From NCBI RefSeq assembly GCF_000340215.1, contig NW_006921534.1:5324169-5388168 (forward strand): a stretch of 64,000 bases of DNA, written 5' to 3'. Source of the DNA: Pseudocercospora fijiensis CIRAD86 (taxonomy: Eukaryota > Ascomycota > Dothideomycetes > Mycosphaerellales > Mycosphaerellaceae). Positions within the stretch are counted from its first letter, which is position 1. Every line of letters starts with the position of its first letter. The position numbers and the translations under genes were made by a program. Below are positions 1 through 9,964 of this stretch, piece after piece. The notes under the pieces are model-generated. The model worked only from the letters and a program-made list of their open reading frames with translations, ran no database searches and was not told where the DNA came from.

Positions 1-194
1 GCGAAATGCAGCACTATCGTTAGGGACAGCATCCGACTCAACATGCGCGTTCTTCGCGTGAACGCGTTCACTGAGCCCCGGTGGGCGGCAGCAGGATTGG
101 TAACCCCAAGCGCAAGAGTGGTCTTGCAATTGCGCCCGTCGCCGCCGAGCAGCAAAAGACAGCGGATTTTGTCGACCGCTGTCTATGGCAAAGA

Positions 195-1943
195 ATGGAG
201 CCACCGGGGTCAAAGTCCTCTGCGCCCAGGAGTCGACAAGACGAACTCTATCATGGAAGCGGAAAAGACGTACAAGCTGCCGGCGCGACTGTTGACGGGT
301 TGGATTTGGATACCGATCTATTCGACCCCGGAAAAGTGACCTCTTTCGACATTCGAGACATGAGTCGGATGGGCAAGAGGCAAGAGATGAGGCGCGTCTT
401 CCGACAATTCTCAATCCTGTCGTTCACCTGTGTGATCATGGCGACTTGGGAGTTCCTTTTGACGGCAAACACGCAAGGCTTGGTCGACGGTGGGCGAGCT
501 GGTCTGTTTTGGAGCGTAAGTAGACTGACTCTGCGAGAATGGCATTCGTATCGGCGAAATTGCCCATGGAACTGATTTCTTCGCAGTACATCTGGACAAT
601 CATAGGGTTTGGGACCATCATCGCCTCAATGGCTGAAATGGCAAGTATGGCTCCAACTTCGGGAGGGCAGTATCATTGGGTTTCTGAGTCAGTGATTCCA
701 AATGTGGTGAGGAAAGTATGCTGATTGTCACAGATTCGCGCCGGAGAAGTACCAAAAATTTCTGAGCTACACGACAGGTTGGCTCTCCGCCATGTCGTAT
801 CAAGCAGGCAATGCATCTGGGTTCTTCTTGGCGGGCACTATCATCCAATGTCTGGCCATGATCAATTACCCGTCGTACAGCGCACCCAATTGGGAGAGCA
901 CGATTTGCGTCTTGGCTGTGGTAGTTCTCTCGGGAGTCTTCAATATGTGCTTCTCCAGGTTCTTCCCGATTCTCAACAATATCAGCATGGTGCTCCATAT
1001 AGCTGGCTTTGTTGCGGTCGTGGTCGTTTTGTGGGTTCTTGCACCGCACCCGCCGGCAAGTGAGGTCCTACTACACTTCAGCAATGACGGCGGATGGCCT
1101 TCCATGGGACTTGCGTTGATGGTCGGCCAGATTAGCGCGATCGCTGCACTTGGATGCTCTGATGCTGCAGCGCACATGAGTGAGGAGGTCAGCGATGCTG
1201 GCCTGTCGGTACCGCGCTCGATGATGTGGACATTCTACATCAATGGAAGCACTGGCCTCATCTTTCTGCTTTCAATCTTGTTTGCCATTCCCTCGGTCGA
1301 AGACGCTCTGAACGATCCTACTGGGTACCCATTCCTGTACATCTTCCAGCTCGCCATGCCAAACAGTCCCGTTGGAACCAACATCCTGACGGTAATCTGC
1401 GTTTGGTGTTTGATGGTTGGAAACATCTCCTTCACAGCGTCCTGCGCACGGCAAGTCTGGTCGCTGGCTCGCGATCGCGGACTGCCATTTTCTGGCTGGA
1501 TTTCTCGGATGAATACCAAGGTTCATGTGCCGATGAATGCGACGATTCTGACTCTCGCATGTACGGTGTTGTTGTCGATGATCAATCTCGGCTCGAATGC
1601 AGCGTTCAACGCCATTCTGAGTCTCCAGCTTAGCAGCTTGATGGCCTCGTATGCAATTGCGATAACCTGCATTTTGATTCGCAAATTGCGGGATCCAGCA
1701 TCACTGCCCAAAGCTCGATGGTCACTCGGCCGACTGGGCCTCCCATTGAATTTCTTCGCCACTGCATACGCCATCTTTGCGTGCTTCTGGACCTTCTGGC
1801 CGAACGCGACGCCTGTGGACGCCGAATCGTTCAATTGGGCTCCAGTCATATTCATTGTGGTCATCATAGCCGCAATGATCACGTATGCCGTGCAGGGCCG
1901 GCATGTGTACGATGGACCTGTCAGCTTAGTGAAACGGCTATAA
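195..1943 (+). CDS. Amino acid / GABA permease (APC superfamily), 3 exons
   Basis: Exons 195-515, 587-687 and 734-1943 give 543 residues. The protein is a plasma-membrane amino-acid/choline/GABA transporter of the fungal APC type, expected to have about 12 membrane spans. The N-terminus carries the family lead-in (MGKRQ then FRQFSILSFTCVI in the first span), followed by ASMAPTSGGQYHW, a hallmark of this family, and SDAAAHMSEEV in the middle. Intron 1 is GTAAG...CGCAG; intron 2 (46 nt) uses a GTCAGT donor and is placed where it restores SEFAPEKY. The start is the first in-frame ATG after a stop at 72-74. The substrate (GABA, choline or another amine) cannot be told from sequence. Confidence is high for family, moderate for the exact start. 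Confidence 0.9.
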
Positions 1944-2731
1944 TAATAGTGATCGGAAATTGACGGCTGTCGCCCAGCATGGTGAAAGTTCATATGGCCT
2001 TGTCGCTGCTTCTCCCAAGGCCGGGTGGAGGTTAAAGAGGAAGGGAAGAATACTGCCATTGCTCGATGTCGCCTGCTGAGGCCTAATCCTTCACCTCCGA
2101 AAGATCTCACGCCCGCCGACGGACTGTTGCAGCGAGCTGGATACCCGAGCGAAAGACTGGAAGATACGAGAAGGATGACAATGAATGGTCAAAAGGCACT
2201 AGGAGGCGCGATCCTCCAAACAAAGCCCCTCTGCCATTGATGCTGTACCATGACGCCAGAAACCGGCATGCAAGTAGGATCCGATGGGACTGGTGAATCA
2301 CTCGCACCAAGTGCTACGCATAATGAGCAGGCTATCGTGGAAATCTCCGCACAGGACGAAGGCTGGATGAAGATGAAGATGCCAGACGAACCAAGTGCCG
2401 CGATATGATACCTAAGGATGCATTTGCAAGAGCGGACTACAAGGCTTTCGGGCTCATCGGACGTGCTGGGTCATTTCACGTATCTGCAGAAAACGTACAT
2501 TGGTACGGATGACAACGAGGCCAAAGCAGGCAACGTAGCGCATACTGAAAGCATTTCTTCATCCCAAAATTGCCACGTGATTACCCTTCGGCCAACGAAA
2601 GAGACCTCGCCCATGTCCCATCTGCCGAGCTCGGGCGTAGGCGTACATGGGTAATCAATCAGGATTGTGACTCCTCACATCTGATCTGTGAGCCTCCTTG
2701 CCTGAACCATCGCATCAAGCAATACACAAAG
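1944..2731. other. Intergenic, no gene seen
   Basis: About 790 bases between the permease and the dehydrogenase. Only short shadow reading frames occur, and no repeat or RNA gene is evident. It should hold the permease 3' end and the promoter of the downstream gene. Confidence 0.6.
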
Positions 2732-3815
2732 ATGGCGTTGCCTTCGGGCTCGATTGCTTTCATAGGTGAGCAGAAAACCTCGATTTGTTTTACTCTGCCG
2801 GAGCTCGAACGTTGACGGAAATTTGAAAACAGGCCTGGGTGTAATGGGCTATCCGATGGCCATGAATTTACGCAAGAAGATTGACGCTGATCGCACACTG
2901 ATCGTTTGCGATGTCAATCAGGATGCCGTCAAACGTTTTCAGGAGCAGACTAAAGGGTTGGGTCCCGTGAAGGTTGTTGGGACGGCGTATGAAGCTCTTC
3001 AAGAAGCGGTCAGTCAGCAATTTCGCCGTTGGGAAACAGAGTGCTTGGCTTACTTGAGGTAGCATCTGGTTCTCACAATGCTCCCGTCCGATGCAGCTGT
3101 CAAGTCTGTATATCTGGATCCTCAAAGTGGCCTTTTCGCCGCAGCGAAGCCTACTGGAGATGCTGGAACCCGGAAGTTGCTCATGGAGTGCGGAACTGTT
3201 GCTCAAGCCACGATCTGGGAGGTCAGCCAGAAGTCCAAAGACTACAACGTGACTTTCATCGATGCACCTGTCTCCGGAGGTCCAATGGGATCTCAGGCCG
3301 GCACATTGAGCTTCATGGTCGGCTGCAATGAAGACTTGTTCTTGCCTGTGAAAGGCCTCCTCTCGCTCATGGGCAAAGAAGACACAATTTTCCGTTGTGG
3401 TGAGGTCGGCAGTGGTACGGCATTCAAGATCATCAACAACTACATCTCGATTATAAGTATACTGAGCGTGTCCGAGGCTCTCAATATCGCCGATAAAATG
3501 GGCCTCGATATGCGATTGCTTGTAGATCTGATTAACAGCAGCAGCGGGCAGTGCTGGGTGTCCTCGAATAATAACCCAGTCCCAGGTATACACCCGAACG
3601 CGGCAGCGAGTCATGATTACGAAGGAGGCTATCGAATTGAGCTAGCTGAGAAGGTGCTTCGTCTCGGGAGTGAGTTGGCGGAGAGTGTGGGTGCACCCAC
3701 TTTTCTTGACAAGACTGCGTTGGAAGTATATGCAGCGGCTGGCTCTAAATACGCGGGCAAGGATGCGCGCGTTGTGTATAAGTGGTTGAATGAGCTTTCG
3801 AAGTCGAATTCCTAG
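2732..3815 (+). CDS. 3-hydroxyisobutyrate dehydrogenase-like NAD(P)-binding enzyme, 3 exons
   Basis: Exons 2732-2765, 2833-3008 and 3063-3815 encode 320 residues. The first exon is only 34 nt and ends inside the Rossmann motif; splicing yields FIGLGVMGYPMA, the GxGxMG dinucleotide-binding signature. Then follow LVLTMLPSDAAV, the substrate motif DAPVSGGPMGSQAGTL, and GSGTAFKIINNY with the catalytic lysine at residue 192. This is the beta-hydroxyacid dehydrogenase family (valine catabolism in mitochondria, or a related short-chain hydroxyacid). The usual D-x-S-T motif reads ECGTV, so the substrate may differ from 3-hydroxyisobutyrate. Intron 2 again has a GTCAGT donor. No clear mitochondrial presequence is visible. 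Confidence 0.9.
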
Positions 3816-4107
3816 AGGTTGTGGGGTGCGGTGCGCGTGGAGACGCCCAGGATATGAGTTCTGTTGCCGATAATTGGAGGTTCCCTGTGTTAGAAAAAAT
3901 GTCAGCGAAGATGCTCCAACAAGAGTCGAAGGCTCCGGTGACCTGCGGACTTACATTGTATTGGACCTATGAGCATGCCTCAAACCTCAGCTCAATTGAG
4001 AAGCAATCATGAAGGCGAAGGCATGATTGAAGCGGCGCGTAAGAGCGTATACGTGCAGTCTCGCGCAAGATCCAAGAAATAGTGATCAGTAGAGCGCGTT
4101 CGGGCCA

Positions 4108-4546
4108 TCATTTTCCGTTCTGGTCAATCGCCCAGTTCAGTCGCTTGCGAAGATCTTCAGCCTTTGCTAGATTGTGCTCCTCATACGCCTGAGCGAAAAG
4201 ATCGAGCAAGGCATGCATCTTTGGAAGGGCATCTCGCAAGACTTGGTGAGCTGAAGATTCTTGAGCAACGGCGTTCTCTTCTTGCTTCAGGTACATCGGT
4301 GCTTTGTCGCGTGCTGCATCTTGCTGATCTAAATTTGATGTCAGAGGATGGCCAATGTTGGCGGAAAGGTGCCTCGCTCGACTTACTCCTTCTTTGAAGG
4401 TCGACGGCTGAGGTGGGCTGTTGATGTGCCCGACCAAGACTGGCGGAAAGAGGTTCGAGGCCACCTGTGGATCCTTGGAAGGTACTCTTTGCGATGATCT
4501 GCTGGATGACATCAATGTCGTCTCGAAGTGTGGAAGTCCAATCCAT
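4108..4546 (-). CDS. Small conserved-looking hypothetical protein, 2 exons
   Basis: Exons (minus strand) 4546-4387 and 4328-4108, joined across a 58-nt GTAAGT...TTTAG intron, give 126 residues beginning MDWTSTLRDDIDVIQQ. The sequence is hydrophilic and helix-rich, with a C-terminal stretch LLDLFAQAYEEHNLAKAEDL that could form a short coiled coil. I do not recognise a domain. The splice joins two otherwise different frames cleanly, which supports a real gene. A longer unspliced frame reaching an ATG at 4728 also exists, so the 5' end is uncertain. It is divergent from the GNAT gene, with about 200 bp between the two start codons. Confidence 0.6.
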
Positions 4547-4750
4547 GGTGTCAAGACACGTGTCGTGCGCTCGTCGTTTTTCTGGATGTTGGTAGTGGGT
4601 TGGACTTTTTTGCAAACTGTTAGAATGTCCTCAAAACTGAATAGTTCACTAATGGCATAAGCAGGTGATTGTGGCGGTGGACTAGCACGTGCACATCGTC
4701 GTTCACTCAATCTTGCACAAGCTTCCATTCATCGTCGAAGATCAAGCATC

Positions 4751-5499
4751 ATGGATGGAGCACGTCCATGCAAACCGACCACAGGGCATGTGCCAAGCAT
4801 CATCTCCGTACGGCTACAGACTCCAACTTGCCCGAGAGGAGGTGTGGAGTGCCAAAACACGCATCCGAATATCCAGTCCTATCTGGCATCAGTTCAGGTC
4901 GACTTGCAGATAGTCGGCCATGTCAAAGCTCACGTCTTCGACAGGCAGGGTATGGTCACAGGGGAGTCCCTCGGAATGTGGGAAGAGTGCCAGCGCTACG
5001 ATCAGAATCACTTTGGCGCAAAGCTGGACAAGATCGACAATTATTTCGACAATGAAAGCTTCGAAAGTGAAGCCGAAGTCAAGATTGAAGAGGCTCAGGC
5101 GGTAGGTGAGCAGCCGTCGAGTTCAATGCTTCTACTGATATGGACCTGTTGCAGATCGTATATGTCGAAGAGGTCTTGCTGCGGGAGGCATGGCGAGGCC
5201 GAGGTCTTGGCTTGGATGCGCTTCAAAGATCGATTGAGGGTTTGACGCTGCCGCTGAAAAGGTATGACCTCCCTAGAGTTGCAGTGTCATCTGAAACTGA
5301 CTACTTCAGTATTATTCTCCTTGAGCCTGGTCCCATCAACTCGGCAGAGCACAGTTCTGCAAGCGATAATGCTGGTGAGAAACTCGAGAAGCATTGGAAG
5401 AAGCTTGGCTTCAATGCATGGAGTTATACAGATCCTGCTTGGCTCTGCTTGTCTTTGGAGGATGTTACTTGGGGTGCAGAAAAAGAATCCTTGACATAA
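4751..5499 (+). CDS. GNAT-family N-acetyltransferase-like protein, 3 exons
   Basis: Exons 4751-5101, 5155-5261 and 5310-5499 give 215 residues. The centre reads VEEVLLREAWRGRGLGLDAL, which contains the R/Q-x-x-G-x-G acetyl-CoA pyrophosphate loop (RGRGLG) after a beta-strand, and IILLEPGP then KHWKKLGF match the later strand and helix of the GNAT fold. Acceptor substrate is unknown. The second intron (48 nt, GTATGA...TTCAG with a CTGAC branch site) is a multiple of three and open, so retention would add 16 residues without a stop. I prefer splicing because it joins the two GNAT strands directly. Confidence 0.75.
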
Positions 5500-5983
5500 A
5501 TGGATATACAGCGGTACTGGTCGAGGTGAAGTGGAGTGGATGGCATGACAAGAATCTCTCTCACGTCGGGTCAAGTCGGAAGCAGGAGCAATTCCCGACA
5601 CGGCGTGCCCCTCGTTGCGTGTGGTCGAAAGCATGGTGGGGTCTCAGGAGCCGCTCATCCTGGTATCACTTCGACGGCAATAGGTCAGTATTACCGCGGC
5701 ATTGGGTAAGTAGAACTAATAGCACGTAGATGGTAGAGGTTTCAACCGAAGCTGAACTATCTTCTCTCCTGTGCTTACACTCGTCCTTGTGACAGCCTGG
5801 GCATCGCAGTCAACAAGGACCAGCTATTCTACTCCACCACTCCACATCTGATATCATTCCTAGCTTTCTGCCGAACAAAGCTCCAGATTCACTCACATTG
5901 ACGTCGGTCGCAGTCACAGAACGCACTACAAAGATCTTCCAAGTCGAGATCGTTCCTGGATTAGTCCAAACACGAGCAGCAAA
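5500..5983. other. Intergenic / FBP1 upstream region
   Basis: 484 bases between the GNAT stop and the fructose-bisphosphatase ATG. No gene is recognised. This stretch must hold the FBP1 promoter and 5' leader. Confidence 0.5.
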
Positions 5984-7132
5984 ATGTCTAGCGAAGGAGG
6001 AGCCGTCGGCAAAGAGTCCATCAACACTGAGATCATCACGCTCTCTAGATATCTCAGTGAAGAGCAGACAAAGCACAAGGAGGCTACAGGAGATTTCACG
6101 TAGGTTTGCAGATGTACGGAGCTGCTGTCTGGGCTGACTGAACATACTTAGCCTTCTCTGCCATGCGCTTCAATTCTCGTTCAAGTCGATAGCATACTAC
6201 ATTCGACGAGCATCTTTGATCAATCTCTCCGGCCTAGCAGGTTCTTCGAACACCACCGGAGATGACCAGAAAAAGCTAGATGTGATTGGCAATGACATCT
6301 TCATAGCTGCTATGCGCTCGAGCGGCCGTGTTCGTGTGCTTGTTTCGGAAGAGGAAGAAGAGGCTATCATCTTTGATCAGAACCCACACGCTCGATATGC
6401 CATCGCATGCGATCCGATCGATGGAAGCAGCAATTTGGATGCAGGTGTGTCAGTGGGAACAATCTTCGGCATTTACAGACTTGCAGAAGGAGCGAAGGGT
6501 AGCAAGGAGGATTTGCTGGTGCCTGGAAGCGATCTCGTGGCTGCCGGTTTCACCATGTATGGTGCTTCAGCACAGCTGGTGATGACCATGAAGGACGGCC
6601 CGGTGAATGGCTTCACCATGGACAATGCCCTTGGTGAATTCATCCTTACGCATCCTGACATGAAAATTCCCAAGAAGCGGGCCATCTACAGCTGTAACGA
6701 GGGTAACAGCAAGTACTGGGAAGAACCCGTCAAGGAGTGGGTTGAAAGCCTCAAGAGTGCCGAGAAACCATACTCTGCAAGATACATTGGATCCATGGTG
6801 GCTGATGCCTACCGGACATTGCTCTACGGCGGCATCTTCGCGTATCCAGCCGACAAGAAGTCGCCAAAGGGCAAGCTGCGAATCTTGTACGAGTGCGGTC
6901 CCATGGCTATGGTATTTGAAAATGGTAAGCACCCACGATTTTCGACTTCGATGATGAGCCTGCACTGACGCAATGGACAGCTGGCGGTCAAGCAGTCGAC
7001 AGCAAGATGCGTCGCATGGTGACGGTAGTGCCAGAGCATATCCATGATCGGAGTGGAATTTTCCTGGGAAGTTATGATGAGGTGCAAAAGGTGATAGATA
7101 TCCACAAGAAGCACGGCATCACCGCGGCGTGA
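5984..7132 (+). CDS. FBP1: Fructose-1,6-bisphosphatase, 3 exons
   Basis: Exons 5984-6099, 6152-6924 and 6981-7132 encode 346 residues, the usual length. The enzyme hydrolyses fructose-1,6-bisphosphate to fructose-6-phosphate, the committed step of gluconeogenesis in the cytosol. The signature CDPIDGSSNLD starts at residue 125, with metal-ligand aspartates D126 and D129. The sugar-phosphate region reads YIGSMVADAYRTLLYGGIFAYPA, and YECGPMAMVFE runs up to the second intron, which splits an alanine codon and continues GGQA. The N-terminal segment (TEIITLSRYLSEEQ) aligns with the AMP-site helix of the family. Both introns are GT-AG, 52 and 56 nt. In fungi this gene is normally glucose-repressed; no site was verified here. 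Confidence 0.97.
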
Positions 7133-7760
7133 GCGAGCCGAGGAGAGAGCGGGGGACGGCTGTAAGGACAATTGAAAGAATGGATGGATGGTGTGCTGCT
7201 GGTATGAGACGCAGAGGTTGAGATTCAGGACAGCATGATTCGTTGGGGATATGCAGGTGCAGCGTAGGAGCAAATGACGCCGAACGCGCGTTGACCGCGA
7301 GTGATCACGTTACTCTGGTATCTTCCATGATAAGCACGATAAGCTTTGATGGTTGCTGCCAAGTCTTTCCTGCAGCCGGCCGGAGTGCGCAATCCTCCTG
7401 CCCTGCCCTGCCCTGCCCTGCCCGGCATCTCTGAACTCTGAACTGACATGCGCGTGCTCCGGGGAGTCCAGGCTCCCGTCGACAGTCAGCAAGCTCGTAT
7501 TTTCCCGGTCATGAGCTCGACCACATCGTGCTGTTTTCCTGACAGCATTCCTGGCGCCGCGAAGACGGCACAATGCCACAGTAGGCCGTCGAGCAGTCGC
7601 AGTACGTCGCGCTTGCACCCGTCACGGCCGTGAGACACTTCATGATGAATATCATGCCCGACTTGGGTGAGTCTGCACACTGCATGACCTGCGTTGTACG
7701 GCAAGGTAACGACGATTCGCAGACTATTGGGGAGACTTGGCGTTGCAGGCCTGGGTCAAC
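7133..7760. other. Intergenic with short (CCCTG) repeat
   Basis: About 630 bases. It includes four CCCTG units at 7401-7420. A possible non-required 5' exon of the next gene ends near 7673 (ATG at 7641 followed by a GTGAGT donor and a CGCAG acceptor at 7718-7722, in frame), but I could not decide whether it is used. Confidence 0.5.
7401..7420. repeat. (CCCTG)4 microsatellite
   Basis: Four perfect CCCTG units read directly, extended by a partial unit on the left. The same pentamer is expanded to nine copies at 31032-31076. Confidence 0.9.
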
Positions 7761-8732
7761 ATGAATCCTTCACCTCAATGGGCCAGTCGACAAGTCGAAC
7801 CGTATCGCGGCCTCCCATTTGGAACATACTTACGTTCAAGTCGCCCGCGGAGACAGCGCAAGCTTACTGGCCCTCTGCCGCCGAGTGAGCAATCTTTCTG
7901 GCATCGCTTCAAGCTCCTGTCATGCGAACCAGACCAACGAACGGACGACCAGTCGCGGTCTGCATTCCTCACGAAATTGCCATATGACATCCGAATCATG
8001 ATATATGAGCTGGTTCTTGGCAATAGAGTGCTACATCTTTCAGCACAGAACCCGAAAAGTCGAATCGAGCATTATACGTGCAATCGTCCACGAGCCATAG
8101 ACCGGGAAGGTGCCAACCATACGTGCTCAGACTCCGAAGTCAGACCACAACCCGCATCGCCACGAGCAGAGCAGCTAGAGCCGACTGGCCTACTTCCTCT
8201 TCTGACGTGCTGTCGACAAATTTATTCCGAGGCAATTCATACTCTATACAGCGCCAACACGTTCAGCTTTACCCAAAACTTTGCAGCATTCACATTCCTC
8301 AAGCTCATGCTGCCACCACAGCGCCTCCCTACCATCAGACGTCTTCGATTACACATGCGAATACCACGCCATCCGAGTCTGAACAGTCGATCCTCTCGAG
8401 ACTGGCATGATCTGTGGACGTTCTTTGGTAGTGAAATGAGTGGCCTGCAAACCCTGTATCTGGAGCTTCAGATGCTCCAACCGATGGAAGCGCACATTGA
8501 ATCCACGCCGGACGATGAGGCTGAGACATGGATCAGGCCAATGGTGACTATGGCTGTGGATGCATACCGCAGGCGCGGGTGCGTTGTTGAACTGGAGACA
8601 CGCCATGTTCGGCACTATCCGGCACGGATCTATTCCAACGAGAATCGGAGAAGCGAAGCACTTGACGAGGATGACGCTTTCACCATGACATGTGCTGCGC
8701 TGCACAGGTCTATACGCTTGTCGCTGGGCTGA
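7761..8732 (+). CDS. 2EXR / F-box-like domain protein (DUF7730 type)
   Basis: A single open frame of 323 residues from the first in-frame ATG. Around residue 68 it has the signature LTKLPYDIRIMIYELVL, followed by HLSAQNP and, after a low-complexity spacer, LLTCCRQIYSEAIHTLYSANTF. This L-P-x-E/D-I-R ... C-R-Q-I-Y-x-E-A ... L-Y-x-x-N-x-F pattern is the fungal 2EXR/DUF7730 family, which resembles F-box plus leucine-rich segments and is expanded in Pezizomycotina. Molecular role is unknown; a substrate-adaptor role is inference only. A second, unrelated-length member lies at 18515-19897. Confidence 0.8.
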   Translation: MNPSPQWASRQVEPYRGLPFGTYLRSSRPRRQRKLTGPLPPSEQSFWHRFKLLSCEPDQRTDDQSRSAFLTKLPYDIRIMIYELVLGNRVLHLSAQNPKSRIEHYTCNRPRAIDREGANHTCSDSEVRPQPASPRAEQLEPTGLLPLLTCCRQIYSEAIHTLYSANTFSFTQNFAAFTFLKLMLPPQRLPTIRRLRLHMRIPRHPSLNSRSSRDWHDLWTFFGSEMSGLQTLYLELQMLQPMEAHIESTPDDEAETWIRPMVTMAVDAYRRRGCVVELETRHVRHYPARIYSNENRRSEALDEDDAFTMTCAALHRSIRLSLG

Positions 8733-8836
8733 AGAGTGGAATTCGGAAATCTTGCTGCGCGCCTCGAGTGGAAACGGGTGCTCGCGAAGGATTGCTGCCT
8801 AAAGTTTAGACAAGTGAATGAACTTCGAAGCGCACC

Positions 8837-8842
8837 TATAAA
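8837..8842 (+). promoter_or_regulatory. TATA-like box upstream of the J-like gene
   Basis: TATAAA lies about 70 bases 5' of the ATG at 8913, a plausible core promoter distance. It is supported only by the motif and its spacing. Confidence 0.4.
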
Positions 8843-8912
8843 GGATGAGCCCCGCAAACTATGCTCTAGCTTCGAATCGGACACTTTGGTCATTGCATCC
8901 CTCGAGGCTACA

Positions 8913-9580
8913 ATGTTCGCACCGTTGGCATCGGACGGCGAAAAGCCAAATCACAAGCAGCCAGGTAGGTCTGCAACCAAATCGCTTCAGCAGTTGTACT
9001 GACTGTCACGCAGTTCCAGGCCCAGGAGTATACGAGGTAAAGATGGTATCAGATCGAGAGAAGCCAAGTCACAAGCAGCCAGGCAAGTCTGCGCTACAGT
9101 TTCTCGAGCAGCAATGCTGACTTCGTCATAGCTCCAGGTGGAGGACTGTACGAGGTCCTCAAAGTGCCACAAGACTCGAGCGCGCGCCTCATCGCCTCCA
9201 ATTACGAAAATCAACTTGCCTTGGCTAGACAGGTCAATGAGCTGACTTACGACGAGCCAACGCCCGAAGACCGACGCCGCAAAGACGCTGAGATTCAAAA
9301 GCTCCATGATGCCGCTCGAGTCCTACTCCATCCATTTCGGCGCAGACAGTATGACCTGCGCCTGCAGCACAGTGCGCGCAAAGATAAGTCTCGCCACACT
9401 GCACCAAAATGCGACACCTGGATCGCTGCTCGTGATGGTCGCGATTGGCCAACGCCACCGAATCACCGCGAGAGGAATACAGGCCGTCGGGAAGCATTCG
9501 ATGGCACGCGTTCAGACACTCACAGCACGAAGTCGCCAGGCGGTCGTGGTAGCCCAAGTTATGAGCCGTACTCGCCTTAG
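8913..9580 (+). CDS. J-domain-like protein lacking HPD, 3 exons, one GC-AG intron
   Basis: Exons 8913-8964, 9014-9082 and 9132-9580 give 189 residues. The last exon carries a degenerate J-domain: LYEVLKVPQDSSARLIASNYENQ, then KLHDAARVLLHPFRRRQYD, matching the ends of DnaJ helices I, II, III and IV. The HPD tripeptide that stimulates Hsp70 is absent, so it is a J-like rather than a classical J protein. Exons 1 and 2 end alike (EKPNHKQP and EKPSHKQP), and both introns are 49 nt and split a codon after its first base. Copy 2 of this module has a GCAAGT donor instead of GTAGGT. The C-terminus is basic and probably disordered. The gene model depends on accepting the GC donor; without it the frame closes at 9118-9120. 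Confidence 0.7.
8942..9154 (+). repeat. 118-bp tandem duplication inside the J-like gene
   Basis: The block from the end of exon 1 through intron 1 to the start of exon 2 is repeated with a period of 118 bp (splice points 8964 and 9082). Shared elements are the GAxAAGCCAAxTCACAAGCAGCCAG exon end (written with wildcards), the 49-nt intron length, and the CCAGG...TACGAGG exon start. Divergence between copies is visible mainly in the intron. Confidence 0.85.
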
Positions 9581-9964
9581 GCAGCGCACTGCTCGGACAA
9601 CCTACGGATTGGATTGGAATTTCTGGCTTTGCATCGATGAGGTGGAGTCCTTGGTCGGTTCGACACCTGGCGATATCATGGCGTTTCTTGTGTGTTTGCC
9701 AGCGGACAGTGGTTCCAGGATCGAGTTGAGATACCCGATCGGATCGTTAACGGCGCATTGCAAGTTGTGCTAGACATCGAGACGTAGTTTCTCGAGCAAC
9801 ACAGCATGACCATATGGAACGGAGAACAAATTTGGGATGCCTCGTAAACCTGCTTCAAGCCCTGAAAGTCGCCAAACTCTGCAGGCGTGAACATAGAGGT
9901 AAGGCGTGGTTGTCCAAAGATACTTTTTGTATGTACAGCGGAGGCCTCTAACCACAGAACTTCA
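9581..9964. other. Intergenic, convergent 3' ends
   Basis: 384 bases between the stop codons of the J-like gene and RIB3. Nothing beyond expected 3' untranslated regions is seen. Confidence 0.5.

Noticed and set aside
4547..4728. Longer unspliced minus-strand frame for the small unknown gene (ATG 4728)
   Set aside because: Using it would forgo the clean GTAAGT...TTTAG splice that joins two open frames; kept only as an alternative 5' end.
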